From contig NW_027435902.1 of assembly GCF_964199755.1 (NCBI RefSeq), forward strand, positions 248,001 to 312,000: a stretch of DNA of 64,000 nucleotides, read 5' to 3'. Position numbers and translations under genes: made by a program. The DNA is from Larus michahellis. Its lineage: Eukaryota > Chordata > Aves > Charadriiformes > Laridae. The notes beneath the pieces are model-generated. The model ran no database searches. It was given only the letters and a program-made list of their open reading frames with translations, and was not told the DNA's origin. Numbering within the stretch: position 1 is the stretch's first letter; every line of letters starts with the position of its first letter. This document shows, one piece after another, positions 58,870-64,000 of this stretch.

Positions 58870-61028
58870 GGTAGCACTTGGAGGTATTCAAAACCTGATG
58901 GGACGTGACCTAGGCAGCCTGCCCGAGCTGACGCGAGGGGTTTGGTTCCTTCCCAGCGCAGCTGTTCTGTGATCTGGTGCTTCTGTGAATCCTCCCCCTG
59001 GCTCCTTCGGGCACGCCTGGCTTCTCTACATGGTTACAGGTACAAACTGCTGCTTGTTCACACCAAAGTCCCCGTGCGACACAAGCGATCCTTAATCCTG
59101 TCACTACACACACAGAAGAACAGCAAGGCAGGAGGAGGAAGTACCTGGACACGTATTTACAGGGATTTACTGGAGAAAAGAAGAGGATGTCTCTGCGGCT
59201 CAGGGAGTTCCTACGTTGCCACTGCGATGTTGTTTGTCGTGGACTGAAAACCAGACCCTGGAAAGATTTCCTGGGTGCCATCCCTAGGGATTGTCTGGAA
59301 CTAGGAGAGCCCAGAGACTGCCACCAACTACAGGAAGGGAGGAAAATGGCACAACCTGAGGAGATCCCCGAGTCAGGCCCTTTATGCAAAAATCAGAAAA
59401 AATTCTCCTGGATAAAAGCATACATAAACAAAAGAGGGAGTAGCAACCTCCTTGGAAGCTGTCAAATCAGAACGATCAAAATCAAAAATTCCTGGGAACA
59501 GGCTAAACATCCATCCTCACATGCAAAGCTCTCAGAGACTTCAAGGAGGGCCTACTCAAACCCTCAGTGCTGTTCTCTACATCCCTACCCTCACTCCCTC
59601 TGCCCTCTGCTCCCCTCCCAACCTAACGGAGATCCAGGCAGGACCCGAAAAGCTGCTGTTATGCCTGAGCAGAGGCCAGCATCTCCCACCCTCCTTATGA
59701 CGGCCAGCCAAGACTGCAGCGACATCCCAACCATACACATTGGTTACCCCCTTTTGGCTTTAAAGGAAATATCCATAAATGCAGGGAACATCCCCTCATT
59801 CCCAAATCACTTTTAACTTTTAGCCCGTCTCTGCGAGAGCATCATGAGGCCAGAGACCTTGCCTGCGGACCAGCCTGCTCAAGAAGTGCGACATTTATTC
59901 CACCTGGGCTTTTCCTCTTTCAGGGAGCCAGATTCTGCTGTGTTCTTTCATTTAATCCAGATCTGATCAACCTTTGGAGGGAAGCAGAGAAGAACAACTG
60001 TTAAATCTGCCCGATAGTGACCACTGCCTGACACCCCAGTGCACTGCAGGGACCAGCAAGACCTCTGCTTCACCCCATCCTGCTCCAAGTGCCTTCCAGA
60101 GCCCCCTCTTGCTGTCATCCCCATTCCCCAACTGCTGCTCCCCCTGCCCAGGAGCTGTCATGGGGAGGGGTGCGGGGAGCTTAAAAGGCTGAGCTGGTCT
60201 GAGGATTTCTGTTCCCCTGAAGACCCTTCACCAAGGCAATTCCTCTTTGTTCAAAGCGTGCAAACCACAATCAGCACGCCTTTCGTGCAGCAGGGTGCCC
60301 CTCTTAATTGATCCTCCAGCCAAAACAGCACAGCACAAGACCTTGTGGTCTTGGAAAAACTCCGTCAGCAGCCCCACGAATGAGCCTGTTCTGAACAGAC
60401 CCTGGCCTTCCTTCAGAATAAGGACCTCATAGCAGAACCCTTCTTTGACTGAGAAGAGACACAACCTCCCCATGCTCGCAATGCAAAGATCTCCCAGTGC
60501 TGGAGACATGGAGTCTTTGCTCCGTGCTGGCTGGGGATAGGACAACCATCTAAATCCAACCTCAGATCTTACACCATGAAACAGCAATATAGTTCAACCT
60601 CTCAACAACCTTAAGAAAGAGGTAAATATCTGAATGGCAATTCTAGAAATGGGATACGACTCTCCAGGTAGGAGGCTAACATGGCCAGGAACTGACTGGA
60701 TGCGGCTGGACCAAAGCAATAGCAAAATTAGAGCTACCAGTGGGCATTAAGTGAAAATCCATCCACTCCTCCACACAAGGTACACCTGGAAGCCACCCCA
60801 AGGGTGTAGGACCCAGGGCAAGGGAAGAAGATGCCTGGAGGAAGACTTTCACACACTCCTCTTGTCCCCGGGGCAGGCAGGCGGGGAGCATGGGGTGAGC
60901 AGGGAGCCATTGCTGCAGGCTCATCTCCATGGCAGCCTCTCCCCATCCCTGCGGCCCAGCCCCAGCCCCATCGAGCGCTGCCTGTGGGGCAGCCAGGGAA
61001 ATGCCCTGGGAAGCCCCAGGTCCCTCAC
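58870..61028. other. unique sequence; one open frame of unclear origin
   Basis: No gene could be confirmed. A 119-codon minus-strand frame at 60228-60587 (…LGDLCIASMGRLCLFSVKEG…) faintly recalls the end of an NLR NACHT module but lacks its hallmark blocks. Confidence 0.4.
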
Positions 61029-61199
61029 CCCACGCTCTGCTGCTGCCAGGTGGAATCCTTCAGCCCCTCTCACAGCAGCAGTGCCCCAGCATCTCCCAGC
61101 TCATCGAAACCGATGTCCAGCTCCCACAGGCTCCGGTTGGTGCCCAGCGCCTTGGCCAGGTTCCTGCAGCCGGTGCCAGTGATCTGGCAGCACCGCAGC
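61029..61199 (-). pseudogene. leucine-rich-repeat exon of an NLR/RNH1-type gene, with nonsense codon
   Basis: Leucine-rich repeats of this kind form the sensing end of NLR immune receptors or make up ribonuclease inhibitor. Acceptor TCTCCGCAG and donor GG|GTGAGG enclose exactly 171 bases, the usual exon size for one pair of such repeats. It reads LRCCQITGTGCRNLAKALGT then NRSLWELDIGFDELGDAGAL. This is the (L)xxCxIT..GC..LA..L..N.SL.ELD...N.LGD.GA pattern. At the LLCEGL position the Cys codon is TGA, a premature stop, after which EGLKDST continues in frame. The Asn expected before ELGD is Asp. No other LRR exon or NACHT module is convincingly seen nearby. It is an orphan exon or a decayed gene piece. 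Confidence 0.75.
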
Positions 61200-61529
61200 C
61201 TGCGGAGAGATGCCCCAAAGAGGAGCCAGGGGTGCCGTCAGCCCCCCCTGGGGTTGTATTACCCGGGGGAATACAACGGGTCTCGTCACAGGTGGGATGA
61301 CAGACGTGCACACACCTCACTAGGCCGTTGCCCAAAAGGAATGGCCACAAATCCCACCTATAACCCCAAAATGCACGTCCCTTGGCCAGTGAGGGACCAG
61401 CGCTGGAGACAACCCCTGCTCCCAGCGCAGCCCAAGAATATCCACATACAAGAGGAAGTGCCCATTGGACACAGCCATGAGGAGAGCTCCCCCCCCTTCC
61501 TGGGAAGTCGGCCCAGCTGGGCACCTCTG

Positions 61530-62462
61530 TGAAGTGCTGTTACACAGATCCACGCAGGACAGGGAAGAAACAAGAGGAACTGGAGGTCTGCGTGCAGTCT
61601 CAGGGCTTTAGTAGCTCATCGGGGTCACAGAGTCATACTGGGGTAGCTCAAAACGAGTGGATACAGGCTTTTTTTGGATGGACATGCTGGGAAAGAAGGG
61701 TGGGGGACTTGCCCTTTACATGAGAGAGCAGCAGATCACAGCCCTGGACTTCAGGGGAGCCGACCCTGGCCTCTTCAAAGACCTGCATGGAAGAATCTGA
61801 TGAGAGACTGTCCTCCAGGGAAGAAGGGTCAAGGAGAGCTAGTTGACAATCAAGGATCACCTCCTCCAGGCTCAACAACCAGACCATCCATCAAACACGA
61901 AAAGGAAGCATACAGGAGGTAGAAGCACAGGAAGGTGTCTTGGGAAGAATACAGAGATGCTGTCCGAGGGCAGGGATCAGGTTAGGAAAGCCAAAGCCCA
62001 ACTGGAGTTGAATGTGGTGAGGGATGTGAAGGGCGACAAGAAAGGCTTCTCTAGGTACATCCCCAGCAGAATGAATAATACAGAAGATGTGGGCCTGCTG
62101 CTGAACGGGAGCAGGGGCCTGGTCACAAAGGACATGCAGAAGGCCAAAGTACTGAATGCCTTCTTCACCTCAGTCTTCACTGGTAAGACTGGCCTTCAGC
62201 AATTCCAGGTCCCTGAGAGCAATGGGAGAGTCCACGGTAAGGCAGGCTTATCCTTGGTGTTTAAACAAATGGGACACAGGTAAGTCCATGGACCTGGTGG
62301 GACGCAGCCACGAGGGCCATGGGAGCTGACTGGTGTCACTGCGAGGTCACTCTTGATAATGTCTGGAAGGTCATGATGGTCAGGGCAGGTTCCTGAGGTC
62401 TGGAGAATGCAAATATTGCCCCTGTCTTCAAGAGAGACAAGAAAGAGGATCCAGGGAACCAC
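61530..62462 (+). mobile_element. CR1, first part (interrupted by an LTR)
   Basis: Contains degraded endonuclease and RT N-terminal sequence: KKQEELEVCVQSQG near 61570, then an AQLELNVVRDVKGDKKGFSR block near 61995-62055 and a VLNAFFTSVFTGKT block near 62150-62190. It breaks off at AGGATCCAGGGAACCAC, directly before the LTR. Confidence 0.8.
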
Positions 62463-63107
62463 TGATGTACTTTAAGAAGGTAGAATGTACTTTTAAAAAG
62501 GTAAAATATATTTTAGAAGGTAGAATCTCTCATTAAGTAAGTAAGAATAAAGAGCTGTAAAAAGGCCCTGTGAAACCAGACGCTTGGTATCAACAATAAA
62601 TGCCTTCCTAATGTATATACCTTTGAAGAAGAACAGAAGGCTGATAATAAGGAACATCCCATCACAGGGGATGCCGAAACCGTCTGAAAAGCAGACAGCT
62701 GCTGGATAAGGCATAAAGTCAACAAAAATTTGCAGTAACTGGGGGGAGAGGTAAATGTGGCAGTGGGAGATCACGACCACCAACTCAAGTGGAGACTGGA
62801 TTGGACCCCAAGGTGCTGGAGCATGCACATAGCAATGAAAGGACCTTGTTACTCCAAATGAAAGCGAGAGACTGTACTAACCAATAGAAATTGTTATGAT
62901 AAGGTACTAACCAATTATTATAATTAAGGGCATGTATTTCTGTGTTTTGGACCATATAAATATTCGGAGGAGTTTGTAGGCCAGTGTGCTAGCTTTGTGG
63001 ATCACCACCCAGCACTCATCTCTGCAGACATTAAATAAATAGCTCATACCTCTACTCTGTGCGTATATTGGCGTCACACACCAGGTAAATGACCCCACTT
63101 TGGGACA
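62463..63107 (+). mobile_element. solo ERV LTR inserted in a CR1
   Basis: 645 bases, TG...CA ends (TGATGTAC...GGGACA). Has a TATA-like ATATAAATATT near 62954 and an AATAAA near 63035. A GTGTGCTAGC...CCCAGCAC hairpin region resembles the LTR at 58160-58869. The CR1 reading frame resumes directly after it (AGGCTGGTCAGTCACCTCC), proving insertion. The expected short target duplication is diverged. Confidence 0.75.
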
Positions 63108-63650
63108 ATACTCTAGGCTGGTCAGTCACCTCCATCCCAGGAAAGGTGATGGAGCAAATAATCCCGGGAACCAATTCTGATCACAGGAAGGACGGGAAGG
63201 TGACTGGAAGGACTGCATGGATTTGCAAAGGGCAAACCACGTCTGACCAACCTGACAGCTGTCTTTGCTAAAATGAGTGGCTTGGTGGATGAGGAGAGAG
63301 TACTGGATGTCATTTATCTGAACTTCAGAAGGGATTTTGACACTGTCTTCTGCAACACCCACTTAGACACACTAGTGGCTAGGAAAGGCTAGGAAAGCAG
63401 ACATGAGATGGATTTAAAACATTTTAAACCGGCGGAACGGCTTGACTCAAGGTTTGTGGCACTGGGTCCACCTGGAGGCCAGTCACCAGTGGGATACCCC
63501 AGCGATCAACACTGGGGCTAATACTGTTCAACATCTTCATTAGACACCAGGACCGAGTGCACCCTCAGCAAGTTTGGAGGTGACACAAAAGTAGAGGAGT
63601 GGCTGACAGCCCAGGCCTTGGCTCGCAGGTACAACTGCACCGATGGGGTC
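63108..63650 (+). mobile_element. CR1, second part
   Basis: Continues the interrupted CR1 with VTSIPGKVMEQII near 63126-63165, a FAKGKPRLTNLTAVFAKMSG-like block near 63220-63280 (frameshifted) and a [21 protein letters not shown] block near 63490-63540. It fades out near 63650 in ORF2. Confidence 0.75.
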
Positions 63651-64000
63651 TGTGCTGCCCACAGCAGAGCCTATGGGGAACAGAGACGGGCAGGTGGGCA
63701 CCTCGTTCAGAGAACCTTTTCTTCTGGGTTGGGTTTTAAAGCTTCCTTGGACAAAGGTATCCCAAGAGAGTGTCCCCACCAGCAGTGACTGTGACAGAGA
63801 AGCATGGCTGAGAGCGCACAGCCCAGCAAGAGGAACTGCCTGGAAACACTGAGGCATGTGTTTGGAGATCGATAACTGTAGCCATGCCCAGGTAGCCAGG
63901 AGTCACACAGATCAGCCGACAGAGGACTGTGGTAGTAGTGGAAGGAAATGGCAGGGGCACTTTCTCTTTGAGCATTTCCATGAGTCTTTTCACTCCTGTC
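63651..64000. other. window end, no gene recognised
   Basis: Short frames on both strands; nothing recognisable. Confidence 0.4.

Overview
The window looks like nuclear DNA from a bird. It is dense in CR1 LINEs, many ending in the avian ATTCTRTG-type 3' tail. It also carries LTRs of avian endogenous-retrovirus type (one opens TGTCCTGGTTT), mini- and microsatellites, CpG islands and multi-exon genes with GT-AG introns. No bacterial features, tRNAs, rRNAs or CRISPR arrays were seen.

Layout. (1) 0-7 kb: CR1 copies plus one unidentified candidate exon (595-721). (2) 7-18.3 kb: a very GC-rich block with a CpG island, several minisatellites and nine plus-strand exons of MVP (major vault protein) covering about residues 1-480. 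MVP stops inside its ninth structural repeat. The next exon is present only as degenerate tandem copies, and the shoulder and cap parts are missing. One exon junction has a one-base frame mismatch, and intron 7 carries an antisense CR1 with a 448-codon reverse-transcriptase frame. (3) 18.3-28.8 kb: CR1 and LTR debris. (4) 28.8-34.5 kb: seven co-linear, decayed minus-strand exon relics that I read as RABGGTB (Rab geranylgeranyltransferase beta). They lie below a CpG island and are interrupted by a two-block 15-bp minisatellite. (5) 34.9-37.1 kb: CR1 copies and a solo LTR. (6) 38.3-53.9 kb: a complete 12-exon minus-strand ACADM gene (medium-chain acyl-CoA dehydrogenase, 422 codons) with intact splice sites, catalytic glutamate and CpG promoter. 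(7) 54-64 kb: more CR1, two LTRs, and a 171-nt leucine-rich-repeat exon of an NLR/RNH1-type gene with one nonsense codon.

ACADM followed by RABGGTB on the same strand is the order I recall from the human genome, so the relic sits where the functional RABGGTB would be expected. An intact mitochondrial fatty-acid oxidation gene next to an eroded essential prenyltransferase gene and a truncated MVP suggests one of three things: a duplicated or sex-linked/germline-restricted segment, a relocated RABGGTB, or a composite assembly. The sequence alone does not decide between them. Exon boundaries were read by eye from splice consensus and remembered protein families. Repeat boundaries are approximate.
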